Positions 1 to 10,000 of a stretch of DNA of 64,000 bases are shown here, in pieces. Made by a program: the position numbers and the translations under genes. Under the pieces are notes generated by a model. It made no database searches, had not been told where the DNA came from, and saw only the letters and a list, made by a program, of their open reading frames with translations. The DNA is from Bacillota bacterium (GTDB lineage Bacteria; Bacillota; Clostridia; Christensenellales; Pumilibacteraceae): NCBI GenBank assembly GCA_009777485.1, contig WRLT01000004.1, forward strand, positions 1-64,000, given 5' to 3'. The stretch's first letter is position 1. Every line of letters starts with the position of its first letter.

Positions 1-87
1 TGCCGCCAAGCCTAAAATGATAGATTTAATTATACCTTCTATCAAAAGCTTTTTGTAATATGCCTTTAATGCTTCACGCGTTATCAT
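1..87 (-). CDS. N-terminal fragment of an unrecognised protein (runs off the window)
   Basis: An ATG at 87-85 on the minus strand follows a good Shine-Dalgarno (GGAGG at 101-97) and opens a frame with no stop to the window edge, giving 29 residues that begin MITREALKAYY. The segment has a basic amphipathic start and then a hydrophobic stretch (IIKSIILGLAA), so a membrane-anchored protein is possible. Too little is present to name a family. Confidence 0.55.
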   Translation of the reverse strand, partial: MITREALKAYYKKLLIEGIIKSIILGLAA

Positions 88-422
88 TTTTTAAAACCTC
101 CTATAAGGTGCGTTCACTATTAAAACGATTGAGAGGCCCAAAACCTGACACTTTTTTAAAGAAATTTTTTCTTTTTTTTAGACGGCTGTTTATTTCCTAT
201 AAACCACTTTCGTCAAGTTTCGCAGAAAACCGTAAAATCCTCCGTTTATTCGTTTAAGTTCGGCATATTTCGCTACGCCTGTAAAAGGGCGCGCGCAAAA
301 GTATTGTGTTATACTGAATATATCGCCAAGAACTGCTTTAATACGGCGGCATAAAACACAAACCGCCTTGCTTTTAGGCAAATACCAACCTACGGCGGTT
401 TTAAAAAAGAGGAGAATTTGTA
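88..422. promoter_or_regulatory. Intergenic region upstream of spo0A
   Basis: No gene is supported here; short open frames lack ribosome binding sites. Directly before spo0A an inverted repeat (AACCGCC at 361-367 with GGCGGTT at 394-400, followed by TTAAAAAA) could form a leader hairpin. A GAGGAG ribosome binding site lies at 410-415. No confident sigma-H or sigma-A promoter could be fixed by eye. Confidence 0.35.
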
Positions 423-1187
423 ATGAAAACAAGAATTATGGTGGTTGACGACAACGAGGAGTATGTAAAAGAAACCTCCGCCTATTTTAACGCAACCGAA
501 AAATTTGAAGTTGCCGCAACCGCAGAAAACGGCGTTGCCGCAATCGAAAAGTTTAATTCGGTTAAGCCCGACGTAATGCTGCTGGATTTAGTTATGCCGC
601 AAGCAGACGGCTTTTCGGTGTTAGAACGCGTGCAAAAGGGTGCGGCAAAGATTATTGTAGTTTCTGCCCTAAGCCAAGATGTATTTATTTCTAAGGCCAT
701 CGGCTTAGGCGCGGATTACTACATGATAAAGCCCGTATCGCTGCAAAACCTAGAAAGCCGCATACGCGAAGCCCTAAACCCGTCCGCCGCGCCTAAAAAT
801 TATTACAGCCCGCAGCCCTCACAGCGTTTAGTACGGCACGGCAGCCTAGACGAAAAAATAACCAACATCTTTATAACCGTAGGAATTCCCGCACACATAA
901 AGGGCTATCATTTTTTGCGCGAAGCAATTAAAATGGCGATTGACAACCCCGAAATTATCAACAACATTACCAAAAAACTCTACCCCGAAGTAGCGGGCAA
1001 ATTTAACACCACGCCCAGCAAGGTAGAACGCGCAATTCGCCACGCGATAGAGGTTGCGTGGAATCGCGGCAAAATAGAAAACATCAACGCACTGTTCGGC
1101 GTGCGCGTGTACGGACACAACGAAAAGCCCACCAACGGCGAATTTATCGCGCTAGTTGCCGATAAAATGCTGTTAGAAAGCGTGTAA
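423..1187 (+). CDS. spo0A: Stage 0 sporulation protein A, response regulator
   Basis: Master regulator of entry into sporulation, activated by phosphorelay or direct histidine-kinase phosphorylation in Clostridia. The 254 residues form an N-terminal receiver domain with the acidic pair D9/D10, phospho-acceptor D55 (LLDLVMP) and K103 (MIKPVSL), then a linker and the Spo0A-specific DNA-binding domain from about residue 140 (GIPAHIKGYHFLREAI, then the helix-turn-helix around TTPSKVERAIRHAIEVAW). Length and architecture match the family. The start is fixed by GAGGAG 7 nt upstream. The usual neighbour spoIVB is not seen upstream, and the convergent downstream gene ends 12 nt away. The gene implies a sporulating lineage or a descendant of one, though no other spore gene lies in this window. 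Confidence 0.96.
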   Translation: MKTRIMVVDDNEEYVKETSAYFNATEKFEVAATAENGVAAIEKFNSVKPDVMLLDLVMPQADGFSVLERVQKGAAKIIVVSALSQDVFISKAIGLGADYYMIKPVSLQNLESRIREALNPSAAPKNYYSPQPSQRLVRHGSLDEKITNIFITVGIPAHIKGYHFLREAIKMAIDNPEIINNITKKLYPEVAGKFNTTPSKVERAIRHAIEVAWNRGKIENINALFGVRVYGHNEKPTNGEFIALVADKMLLESV

Positions 1188-1199
1188 AAAAGTTTTTTA

Positions 1200-1661
1200 T
1201 TATTCGGCAGCAGCTACGCGGTGTAATACAAAGGTATACGTTAAGGTTTGGCCGTTTACAACTTCTGCGTTCGTTCCGCTTAATACATCACCGTCTAGGG
1301 TAAAGTATTCAGTGGCAGAAGAAAAGCCCGCGCGGGTGATAACCTCTACCTTGCCGTTGCGCACGCGCCAATCCGCCGTATCAAGGTCGGACGCCCCTCC
1401 GTAGGACGATTTTAATTTCCACGCTAACTCAACCTTTTTATTGCTTTTAAAATCCATCGTAAAATAGTCGTACATATGCAAACCGAATTCAGGAACTTCC
1501 AGTACCGAAACGCTAACCGCCTCGTATTTGCCGACAACCTTTTCTTCCTCTTCGCTCAAGCCGCCGCAGCCTATAAACAACGACGCACTTGCCGCGCACA
1601 ATAGCAGTACAACCGCACATACCGCAAGCTTTGCCCACATTTTCCGTTTAGATGTTTTCAT
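1200..1661 (-). CDS. Small lipoprotein, lipocalin-like C-terminal region
   Basis: The 153-residue product starts with a basic n-region (MKTSKRKMWAK), a hydrophobic core and a lipobox-like SLFIGC, so it is predicted to be lipid-anchored on the outer face of the membrane. The mature part (VVGKYEAVSVSV, later YFTLDGDVLSG and YTFVLHRV) resembles small beta-barrel lipocalin-like lipoproteins common in Clostridia, in which a ligand or structural role is assumed but rarely shown. The start is supported by GGAGAAAATAAG before ATG. It converges with spo0A. The function is unknown; the family resemblance is tentative. Confidence 0.75.
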   Translation of the reverse strand: MKTSKRKMWAKLAVCAVVLLLCAASASLFIGCGGLSEEEEKVVGKYEAVSVSVLEVPEFGLHMYDYFTMDFKSNKKVELAWKLKSSYGGASDLDTADWRVRNGKVEVITRAGFSSATEYFTLDGDVLSGTNAEVVNGQTLTYTFVLHRVAAAE

Positions 1662-1781
1662 CTTATTTTCTCCTTTTTTTTGACTGCTGTAATTTCAGCA
1701 AGTTAAGTTGTTCTTAGTATACCCTTTCTTTTTATAAAAAGCAAGCTTTTTTATGCAGAATGTCCGCCGCGCAAAAAACCC

Positions 1782-1816
1782 TTGCGCTGCGGCGTTTTTG
1801 TTGCTATACTAAGGAT
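1782..1816 (+). promoter_or_regulatory. Leaderless-type promoter of the SDR gene
   Basis: TTGCGC (1782-1787), a 17 nt spacer and TATACT (1805-1810) place the expected start of transcription about 7 nt downstream, exactly on the A of the ATG at 1817. AAGGAT lies only 2 nt from the ATG, too close to act as a normal ribosome binding site. Confidence 0.6.
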
Positions 1817-2608
1817 ATGAATAAAATTGTCGTTATTTCGGGCGGCTCTTCGGGCTTAGGCAAAGAACTGCTAGAATTATTTAGCGCGGCGGGCGATACC
1901 GCTATCAGCCTTTCGCGCAGCAATCCGCACAACCACGCGCATTTTTTTGCCTGCGATGTATCTTGCCCCGACTCGTGCAATGCGGCCGTAGAACAAATCA
2001 AGCAAGCCTACGGGCGGATTGATATGTTAATCAACAACGCAGGCTTGGGCATTTCGGGCGCGACCGAACACTTGCCCGACGAAGAAGTAAAAAAGGTACT
2101 AGACGTAGATTATTTAGGCGCGCTGCGCCTTAGCCGCGCCGCGCTTAAAATAATGCCCTCTTCAGGGCGCATCATTATGATAAGCTCTGCCTGCGCATTA
2201 TTTGCCCTGCCGTATCGCGGCGTATATTGCAGCGCAAAGGCGGCGATGAATATGCTAGGCTATTCTATGCGCATGGAATTATCCGCATACGGCGTTAAGG
2301 TGGTAACCATATGCCCCGGCGAAATTAAAACCGAATTCACCGCTAATCGGTTAAAATTTAACGAAACCGATACTAAGTACGGAAACTCCCCGCAGCTTTC
2401 CGCCGAAGCCATAGACAAAAACGTTGATAAACGCATGGACTGCCGTAAGGCTGCCAAAAAGATTTACAAAATCGCGGCGCGTAAAAACGGCGCGCTGTAC
2501 ATTGTAGGCGCGAAATATAAGTTTTTTAACTTTATCCAACGTCTGCTGCCCGTGCGGTGGTTTTTAGCCATACTGAATAAAATTTTTAATAAAAAAGATA
2601 AGAAGTGA
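1817..2608 (+). CDS. Short-chain dehydrogenase/reductase (SDR family)
   Basis: NAD(P)-dependent oxidoreductase of the classical SDR type. From the ATG at 1817 the protein is about 263 residues with the Rossmann signature GGSSGLG near residue 8, the NNAGLG motif, the catalytic serine in MISSAC, YCSAK (Tyr and Lys) and a PGEIKT segment after it. The first 19 codons of the longer open frame overlap the promoter and were excluded. The C-terminus is basic and hydrophobic (RWFLAILNKIFNKKDKK), suggesting membrane association. The substrate cannot be told; such enzymes include oxoacyl reductases and sugar or steroid dehydrogenases. It stands alone between convergent or divergent neighbours. Its stop codon sits inside a terminator hairpin. 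Confidence 0.88.
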   Translation: MNKIVVISGGSSGLGKELLELFSAAGDTAISLSRSNPHNHAHFFACDVSCPDSCNAAVEQIKQAYGRIDMLINNAGLGISGATEHLPDEEVKKVLDVDYLGALRLSRAALKIMPSSGRIIMISSACALFALPYRGVYCSAKAAMNMLGYSMRMELSAYGVKVVTICPGEIKTEFTANRLKFNETDTKYGNSPQLSAEAIDKNVDKRMDCRKAAKKIYKIAARKNGALYIVGAKYKFFNFIQRLLPVRWFLAILNKIFNKKDKK

Positions 2609-2625
2609 TAGAACTTCTCTTTTTA
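2601..2625 (+). terminator. Intrinsic terminator overlapping the SDR stop codon
   Basis: AGAAGT (2601-2606) pairs with ACTTCT (2613-2618), followed by CTTTTT. The stop codon TGA at 2606-2608 lies in the stem and loop. Confidence 0.55.
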
Positions 2626-2652
2626 AAACTAACGTGGTTTCCCCAACAGCCC

Positions 2653-3336
2653 CTAATTAAGTACAGCGTTTCTCAATTGCTGCATAACCTTTTCAGACGG
2701 CGGCTGTGCGTTTTTAAACGGATAGGTTAATCCCGCCTTTTCCCATTTATGCGCGCCCATGCTATGAAACGGCAAAAGCTGAATTTTTTGCGCGCCCTCT
2801 GCTAAGGCTTTAAGCGCGGAAACCTGTTCTACGGTATCGTTATGGCCTTGCACGATTACCTGCCGCACCCAAAAAGGCTTGCCCTTTTTTTGCAAAAAGC
2901 TTAACGTTTTTAAGGTGTTGTCTATCGGCTGACCCGTCAGGCGCAAAAACATATCTTTATCGGTATGCTTGATATCTAACAGTACCAAATCCGCCGCTGC
3001 CAAAGCTTTGGGCGCGTACACCGCGCCGGAGGTATCCAACGCGGTATGAATGCCTTGCGCTTTTAGCGCGTTTAACACCTCCAACGCAAAATCTGCCTGC
3101 GCAAGCGGCTCGCCGCCCGAAAGGGTTGCACCGCCCGTTTGCCCGTAATAGCTTTTGTATCGGGCGCAAAACGCGGCGATTTCCTCCGCACTCATTTCCT
3201 TGCCGCCGTCAAAATCAAACATATCCGCGTTATGGCAATACCCGCAGCGCATAACACAGCCCTGAAAAAATATTACGGTACGCAAGCCCGGCCCGTCTAG
3301 CGCGCCCAGTGTTTCGATTGAATGGATTTTCGGCAA
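2653..3336 (-). CDS. pflA: Pyruvate formate-lyase activating enzyme (radical SAM)
   Basis: Generates the glycyl radical on PflB using S-adenosylmethionine and a 4Fe-4S cluster. The 227-residue protein carries the radical SAM cluster motif C27-x3-C31-x2-C34 (CVMRCGYC), the GGE motif (LSGGEPL) and the N-terminal family signature IHSIETLGALDGPGLRTV. The start is a TTG that directly abuts the TAA of the upstream surface-protein gene; an AAAGG lies just upstream inside that gene, so translation is probably coupled. Family alignment supports this early TTG, because the next ATG would cut the radical SAM core. It is separated from pflB by one gene, unlike the usual pflB-pflA order. Confidence 0.95.
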   Translation of the reverse strand: MPKIHSIETLGALDGPGLRTVIFFQGCVMRCGYCHNADMFDFDGGKEMSAEEIAAFCARYKSYYGQTGGATLSGGEPLAQADFALEVLNALKAQGIHTALDTSGAVYAPKALAAADLVLLDIKHTDKDMFLRLTGQPIDNTLKTLSFLQKKGKPFWVRQVIVQGHNDTVEQVSALKALAEGAQKIQLLPFHSMGAHKWEKAGLTYPFKNAQPPSEKVMQQLRNAVLN

Positions 3337-4662
3337 TTATTTTTTACCTTTTTTCTTTTTATCTATCAGCGTAAAGGTCAGTGTGCACGCGCCGACCGCT
3401 ACCGCGGCAGAGCCGAGCGCAATCGCCGCTACCGCGCCGCCGCTTAAACGGTTATCGGGCGCAGACGCAGGCTTAACATAAATCATAAAGCTTGCACTAA
3501 AAGTTTCTTCGTTTTCGTCCCTCTGCGTTACGGTTACGGTTTTTGTGCCGCTGATATCCATTGCAGGGGTGGATAACGCATACTCTGCCGCCGCAAGCGT
3601 TTCCTCACTGCCGTCGCTGAATATCGCCTTAACTACTAATCCGCTTGCGTTAAACGTCTCTCCTATATCGTACACCAGCTTAGACGGTGCGGCGGAAACA
3701 AAAATCCCCAGCATAGTAACTTCGGGCGCGGCAGGTACGTTTACAAAAATCTCAAAAGAGGTGGTAAAGCCCTTATGCGTTACCGTTACGGTTTTTGCGC
3801 CGCTAGACGCCGTATCGGGCGCGGAAAGCTCAAAGCTGCCCGCAGGCAAAATCTCTACCACACCGTCGTCTCTAAACAAGCTAATCTCTAACCCGACTGC
3901 ACTAAACGCCTCATTAAGTTCGTACACCTGTTTGGTAGGGCGCGCCGAAACAAACAACCCTACTACACCCTCCGTCCACGCGCCTTCCACTAAGCTTCGG
4001 GGACGGTGTGTTGCCCAAACGCCCGCAACAGAGGGCTGACCGTTGCTGTCCACGCCGCCCGCACTGCCGCTGAAACGCCACAAAACAAAGCCGTCCGCCG
4101 AAAAATTAACGCGCCGCAAGGTGGTGTGCTTGTTGCCCACGTCGGACGTGCCGATTTCGTTTACGGTTACGCTGCCTTTTTTAAGCGTTACGGTGTAATC
4201 GCGGTTGTCTAAATATTGCGGAATTTCGTGGTCGAACTCCGTTAAAACATGCACAACCGCAGGGGGGGTAGGCTGAAGTTCTTCTAAGCCGATAATTAAA
4301 TACGACGCGCCTGCGGGAACGGTATCGTTCTCAGGCAAATCCTCACTCCACGCCAGTACACGCGTCCCGAAAGCGTTACTGCCTGTGCGCGTGCTTACAT
4401 AATCCAGCGAATAGCCCGCTAAGCTTATATCGGCATCGGTGGGATTGTACAATTCGATAAAGCTGTGCGAAATGGCAGTGTCGCTGCCGCCGCCGCCGCC
4501 GAATGTTTGCAGGATAATCAAATCATCGTGCGTTGCATACGCAGTGCGCGGACGGTTACCCGTTAGCAATCCCGCAGCGGCTAACAGCCCCAGTGCCAGC
4601 AGCATGAGTGCCGCTACCGCCGCAAAGGCGGCTCTTTTTACATGGTTTGTCTTCATTTTCAT
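3337..4662 (-). CDS. Lamin-tail / bacterial Ig-like surface protein
   Basis: A 441-residue exported protein. An N-terminal hydrophobic segment (about residues 10-40) is followed by a lamin-tail-like domain (LIILQTFGGGGG, then SHSFIELYNPTD and LAGYSLDYVS), two bacterial Ig-like repeats of about 90 residues that each begin LGIFVSAAP or VGLFVSARP and contain VYDIGETF/VYELNEAF, and a C-terminal membrane helix (AIALGSAAVAVGA) ending in KKKKGKK. It is probably anchored by that helix, since no LPxTG is visible. GGAGGAAAAT supports the ATG. It lies between pflB and pflA on the same strand, 64 nt after pflB. What it binds is not known. Confidence 0.82.
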   Translation of the reverse strand: MKMKTNHVKRAAFAAVAALMLLALGLLAAAGLLTGNRPRTAYATHDDLIILQTFGGGGGSDTAISHSFIELYNPTDADISLAGYSLDYVSTRTGSNAFGTRVLAWSEDLPENDTVPAGASYLIIGLEELQPTPPAVVHVLTEFDHEIPQYLDNRDYTVTLKKGSVTVNEIGTSDVGNKHTTLRRVNFSADGFVLWRFSGSAGGVDSNGQPSVAGVWATHRPRSLVEGAWTEGVVGLFVSARPTKQVYELNEAFSAVGLEISLFRDDGVVEILPAGSFELSAPDTASSGAKTVTVTHKGFTTSFEIFVNVPAAPEVTMLGIFVSAAPSKLVYDIGETFNASGLVVKAIFSDGSEETLAAAEYALSTPAMDISGTKTVTVTQRDENEETFSASFMIYVKPASAPDNRLSGGAVAAIALGSAAVAVGACTLTFTLIDKKKKGKK

Positions 4663-4726
4663 TTTCCTCCAGTTTTTTTATTATATGTATTTTGAAACTT
4701 GTATACACCCTAAAACTTGCCGCACC

Positions 4727-6952
4727 TTATAATCTGTCAAAAAAGGTACGCGCCAGCACCTCCTCGCGGTGCTTTTTACTGAGTACGCCGAATTTTACGG
4801 CGTAGCCCGAAACGCGGATAGTTAAATTAGGATAACGGTGCGGCTGTTTATGCGCTTGTTCTAACACGGCGCGCTTAAACACGTTTACGTTAAGATGATG
4901 TCCGCCGTTTTTAAAATAGCCCTCTATAATCGCGGTGAGGTTTTTACAAACAATTTCCTCCGAATGCCCTAAGGTATCGGGCGTAAGGCTGAATGTGTTA
5001 GAAATTCCGTCGCGGCACGCTTTGTAGCTTAGCTTAGCCACCGAATTTAAGCTTGCCAACGCGCCGTGCGTTTCGCGGTTGTGCAAGGGATTTGCGCCGG
5101 GGGCAAACGCCTCGCGTGCAGGCTTTCCGCACGGAGTTTTGCCCGTTTTACTGCCGTACACAATATTAGAGGTAATGGTTAAAACGCTTAACGTATGCTT
5201 TGCGCCGCGATACGCTTTGGTTTTGCACAGCGCGTCATAAAAGTATTGCGTAATAAACGCGGCTATGCCGTCTACGCGGTCGTCGTCGTTGCCGTAGGAC
5301 GGAAACTCCCCTACGGTTTTATAATCGGTAATTAAGCCCGTTTCGTCGGTTACGGGCGTACATTCGGCATATTTAATTGCCGATAAACTATCCGCTACAA
5401 CCGAAAGCCCCGCTACGCCAAACGCCATAAGCCGCTCTGGCTGCGTATCGTGCAAGCCCATTTGCAGCTTTTCATAGGCGTATTTGTCGTGCATGTAATG
5501 AATCACGTTCATGGTGTTTACATACGTTTTTGCCAGCCAGTCGATATAGCCCAAATACCGCGCCAACACCTCGTCATAATTTAATACACCCGCATTAAGC
5601 GGCTTTGCCTTAAATCCTACCTCTATGCCCGTCAATTCGTCGCGCCCGCCGTTTAACGCAACCAGCAACAGCTTTGCCAAATTACAGCGCGCACCGAAAA
5701 ACTGCATTTGCTTGCCGATTTTCATAGCGGAAACACAGCAAGAAATCCCGTAATCGTCCCCGAATTCGGGGCGCATAAGGTCGTCGTTTTCGTACTGAAT
5801 AGAACTGGTATCCACCGACACGCGGGCACAATATTCCTTAAAGGCTTGCGGCAGCGCACGGCTAAACAGTACCGTGATATTCGGTTCGGGCGCGGTGTCC
5901 AAATTATACAGCGTATGAATAAAACGGTACGAAGATTTGGTAACTAAGCTGCGCCCGTCCAGCCCGGCGCCGCCAACCGCCTCCGTTACCCACGTAGGGT
6001 CGCCCGCAAACAATTCGTTATACTCAGGCGTTCTTAATTGCCGCGCCATTCTAAGCTTTAAAACAAACTGATCAATCAACTCCTGCGCGCCGTCCTCGTC
6101 TAACAAACCGTTTTTAATATCGCGCTGAATATATATATCCAAAAACGTACTCACGCGCCCCAAACTCATCGCCGCGCCATTTTGTTCTTTAATCGCGCCT
6201 AAATACGCATAATACACCCACTGAACCGCCTCGCGCGCGGTTAAAGCAGGGCGCGAAACATCGTCGCCGTACAGCTGCGCCATCTGCATAAGCTGCAATA
6301 AAAACTCTCGCTGACGGCAAACCTCCTCGCGCAAGCGAATCGTTTCGTCGTCCATATCCAACGCTTCTAACGCCTCAAAATCCTTGATTTTTTCGTCCAG
6401 TAAAAACTGTGCCCCGTACAATGCAACCCTGCGGTAGTCGCCGATAATGCGCCCCCTGCCGTATGCGTCCGGCAAGCCCGTTAAAATTCCCGATTTGCGC
6501 AACGCCAGCATTTCCTTTGTGTATACGCGAAAAACCCCGTCGTTGTGCGTGGTTTTATATTTAAAATGTTCCTCTATTTTATCGGATAATTGATAGCCGT
6601 AAGCCCTCACCGCGTCGCGCGCTGTGCGGATTCCGCCAAAAGGATTAACCCCGCGTTTAAGCGGCGCGTCCGTTTGCAGCCCGAAGATTATTTCATTTTC
6701 GCGGTCTATATAGCCGGGCTTATACGATAAAAGCGACGACACCGTATCGGTATCGATATCCAACACCCCGTTGTTTGCCTTTTCGTCCGCCAACAATTTT
6801 TTAAACTTTTTTAATATCGCGCTAACGCTTGCAGACGGTCCGCGCAAAAACTCCGCGCCGCCCGCATAAGGTGCGTAATTTTTTTGGATAAAATCTCTTA
6901 CATCGATTGTATCCTGCCAGCGTCCTTTTTTAAAGCCTTTCCACGCGTCCAT
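4727..6952 (-). CDS. pflB: Formate C-acetyltransferase (pyruvate formate-lyase)
   Basis: Converts pyruvate and CoA to acetyl-CoA and formate in anaerobic fermentation. At 741 residues it is close to the usual family length and has the paired catalytic cysteines C405-C406 (GISCCVSAM) and the C-terminal glycyl-radical motif RVSGYAV with G716. The radical site is oxygen-sensitive, which fits a strict anaerobe. It is first in the gene group with the lamin-tail protein and pflA. A -35/-10 pair upstream predicts a leader of only about 3 nt. Acetyl-CoA from this enzyme can feed the AdhE encoded at 21.7 kb. Confidence 0.97.
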   Translation of the reverse strand: MDAWKGFKKGRWQDTIDVRDFIQKNYAPYAGGAEFLRGPSASVSAILKKFKKLLADEKANNGVLDIDTDTVSSLLSYKPGYIDRENEIIFGLQTDAPLKRGVNPFGGIRTARDAVRAYGYQLSDKIEEHFKYKTTHNDGVFRVYTKEMLALRKSGILTGLPDAYGRGRIIGDYRRVALYGAQFLLDEKIKDFEALEALDMDDETIRLREEVCRQREFLLQLMQMAQLYGDDVSRPALTAREAVQWVYYAYLGAIKEQNGAAMSLGRVSTFLDIYIQRDIKNGLLDEDGAQELIDQFVLKLRMARQLRTPEYNELFAGDPTWVTEAVGGAGLDGRSLVTKSSYRFIHTLYNLDTAPEPNITVLFSRALPQAFKEYCARVSVDTSSIQYENDDLMRPEFGDDYGISCCVSAMKIGKQMQFFGARCNLAKLLLVALNGGRDELTGIEVGFKAKPLNAGVLNYDEVLARYLGYIDWLAKTYVNTMNVIHYMHDKYAYEKLQMGLHDTQPERLMAFGVAGLSVVADSLSAIKYAECTPVTDETGLITDYKTVGEFPSYGNDDDRVDGIAAFITQYFYDALCKTKAYRGAKHTLSVLTITSNIVYGSKTGKTPCGKPAREAFAPGANPLHNRETHGALASLNSVAKLSYKACRDGISNTFSLTPDTLGHSEEIVCKNLTAIIEGYFKNGGHHLNVNVFKRAVLEQAHKQPHRYPNLTIRVSGYAVKFGVLSKKHREEVLARTFFDRL

Positions 6953-6961
6953 GATAGTACC

Positions 6962-6990
6962 ATTATACCAAACCTTTCCCGCCCCGTCAA
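6962..6990 (-). promoter_or_regulatory. Leaderless-type promoter of pflB
   Basis: Reading the minus strand: TTGACG (6990-6985), 17 nt, TATAAT (6967-6962), then 9 nt to the ATG at 6952. The predicted transcript starts about 3 nt before the start codon and no Shine-Dalgarno is possible. Confidence 0.65.
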
Positions 6991-7012
6991 GAGGTTTTTT
7001 TAGTCATTCCCG

Positions 7013-7041
7013 TTGACAAGCGGCGCGAATTTTGATAGAAT
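7013..7041 (+). promoter_or_regulatory. Promoter of the DUF4011 helicase gene
   Basis: TTGACA (7013-7018), 17 nt spacer, TAGAAT (7036-7041). It is divergent to the pflB promoter with the two -35 boxes about 22 nt apart. It leaves a leader of about 28 nt with a weak GTGAGAA before the ATG at 7076. Confidence 0.65.
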
Positions 7042-7075
7042 GTACCTATATATTAAAATAGAAAGTGAGAAACTT

Positions 7076-10000
7076 ATGGAAGACGAAGAAAAAAACGTAG
7101 AGCCGCAAACAGACAGCGACTGCCCCCAACTAGAAGAAAGCGAAAAAGAAGGCTACAAGCCGCGCCCTTCCTTTGTATCAGGCGGCGCAGAAAACGTATA
7201 CAAGTTTCAAAAGGGAGACCTTTTAATCAAGCTGGAGCCGGCAAAAAGCGTATGCTTTGCTATGCAGCAAAACAGCAGCAGCCTTTTACGTTCGTTTTCC
7301 GTTATGAACAACACACACTTGGAAATGCGCGGCCTAAGGCTTATGGTTTCGAGTACGCCGCAATTTTTCGAGCCGCTGTATCTATCTTTGGACTCCCTCG
7401 CAGCAGGCGAGGAGCATCACTTCCGCAATGCCGTAGTTACGCCGGATTTTGATTATTTGGCAACCGTTACCGAACGTATCCGCGCAAACGTTACGGTAGA
7501 CTGCGAAATAGGCGAAACACCCGTAAAACGCGAAAGCGAGCCTATCAATATTTTAGCGTTCGATGAGTGGCCGGGCATGGGAACGGTTCCTGAACTGTTG
7601 GCGTGCTTTTCTACCCCGCGCGACCCAGCCGTAAACGGTATTATTTCGGAGGCTGCCCAGCTTTTAAAGCAAGAAAACCTTAGCTTTGACGGCTATCAGA
7701 GCGGCGACCCTAACGTAGTGAACAAACAGCTTGCCGCCATTTTTTCGGTAATCAAGGCGCGGAATATCGCGTACAGCATGCCGCCCGCCTCTTTTGAACA
7801 AAGCGGCCAAAAAATCCGACTGCCTAAAACGATTGTAGATTTGGGGCTGGGTACTTGCCTTGACACCACCATGCTGTTATGTTCGTGCGCCGAAGCAGTG
7901 GGCATAAATCCCGTTATTTTTATCTTTAACGGGCATGCCTTTCCTGGCTTTTGGCTTAAAGAAACCACCTTCCCTGAGGTTATCAACGATGATTTAAGCG
8001 CGGTGAATAAGCGCATGGCGGGCGGGCTTTCAGAGCTTGCCGCACTAGAATCTACGCTGCTTACCGACAACAAGTCCGCCTATGTTGATGCGGTAAAAAA
8101 CGCGCGCGAGCGGTTACACACGGGCAAGGGCTTTGTTTGCTACATTGATGTTTCGCGCGCGCGCAAATCGGGTATTCTGCCGCTTCCGATACGCTACGAG
8201 GAGGACGGAAAATATTTTGTAGACCGCAAAATGTACGAAGCCCTCCAACAAGAGGTAAAGGATTTACGCGTACGCGACGGCAATTTGGAGTCGACGGGCT
8301 TAAAAGACCGTCTAGAAAAATGGCAGCGCGATTTGCTGGACATTACGCTACGAAACCCGCTTATCAATTATCGGATAAACCGCGCAGGCGTGCCGATGCT
8401 TAATTTTGATGTGGAGGCGGTAGAAAAAGCGTTCGCGGAGGGCAAATCTCTGCAAATCGCGCCCACCCCCAAAGAGCTTGGACGGCAAATCACCGACATA
8501 ACCAACCTAAGCGTCGAAAACGACCCGCAGCTTACCAATATTTTAAAAAACGATTTAGCAAGCGGTTCATTGCGAAGCGCACTCAAAGAAGAAGATTTAG
8601 TCAAGCGGCTGACTACGCTGTTCCGTCAAGACCGCGAGGCTATGGAGGAAAGCGGCGCAAACCTTATGTACCTTGCGCTGGGCTTCTTAAAATGGCGCGA
8701 GGCCGACAAGCCCAACGTTGACCGCTTTGCGCCCATACTGCTGCTGCCCATGGAAATTACGCGGCGCAGCGCAAACAGCGGCTATCAGATTACACTGCGC
8801 GAGGACGAATATCAACCCAACCTCAGCTTGATTGAAATGCTGCGCGTCAACTATAAAATCGATGCTTCCGGCTTAAAGGATTTGCAAAAGGACTTGCCGG
8901 AGAGCGAAACGGGAGTAGATGTGCGGCAGGCTTTCACGTATATCCGCAAGCTTATTATCGAGCAAAAGGGCTGGGACGTAGTAGAGGCGGCAAGCTTGGG
9001 CGCGTTTCAATTTGCAAAGTTTGTGCTTTGGAACGATTTAAAAACGCGTGAACTGCGCGTTAGAAGCCACCCTCTGACCGGTGCTATGATTTCAGCAAAA
9101 AATTCACCCGCGCTGTACGAGTCCGCCTTTAAAACAGACGGACGGCTGTATCTGCCGCTTGATTCGGACTCCTCTCAAACAGACGCGTCTAAGGCCGCCG
9201 CCGAAGGAAAAACCTTTGTCCTGCACGGCCCTCCCGGCACAGGTAAATCGCAAGTTATCACCAACGTAATCGCTAACGCATTGGCACACGGACAGCGCGT
9301 GCTGTTTATCGCGGAAAAAATCGCCGCGCTGGATGTAGTTAAACGCCGCCTTTCCCGTTTAGGGTTGTTTGATTTCTGCTTAGAGCTGCACTCAAACAAA
9401 AGTCAAAAGCGCGGGTTTTACGAGCAGTTCGACCGCCTTTTAGAGCTTGCCGAAAGCGCGACAGATGTCAAATACGACGAGGCGGCCGAAAAGCTTGATG
9501 CGGCGGCGGCGGAGTTGGATACGCGCAGCACCGCACTGCATAAGCAGAAAAAAATAGGGCAATCCGTATTTTCCGGCATTAACCGCTTGTTGGAAACCGC
9601 GCCGGAGGGCTGCGACGATTTTATTCAAATTCGCGAAACCGACATAGAAAAATCTATCTATGAACGGGGGCTTGACGTGCTGCGTCCGCTTTCCAATATC
9701 GGAGAGGCGTTGGGAGAGCCCGTAAATGCGGCGTTTTACGGTTGCTCTGTTACCGAATACAGCTTTGATTTGCGCGACAAGGTTATCAAGCTTACCCAAA
9801 CGCTTTCCGACGGCTACAATCCGTTTCAAGCAGCATATGAAGAGCTTGTCAAGCTTGTGCAGCACCGCAAAAAGCCTAAAAATTTATACGATTCCGAATC
9901 GGTTCACGGGCTGTACTATGTGTTGGGAGAACTGTTGCATTATAAAAGCAAAAACGGTTTTCTTAAATTCCTGCTAGCTATTTTCTCTAAACGTTACCGC

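Noticed and set aside
1196..1202. Shared terminator between spo0A and the convergent lipoprotein gene (AAAAAAG/TTTTTT)
   Set aside because: Only an A/T run is present, with no GC stem.
3545..4039. 164-residue + strand frame within the lamin-tail gene
   Set aside because: It is antisense to a well-supported gene with recognised domains; no ribosome site.
7013..7075. Upstream TTG start of the helicase
   Set aside because: The TTG is part of the -35 box TTGACA and lies before the predicted transcript start.
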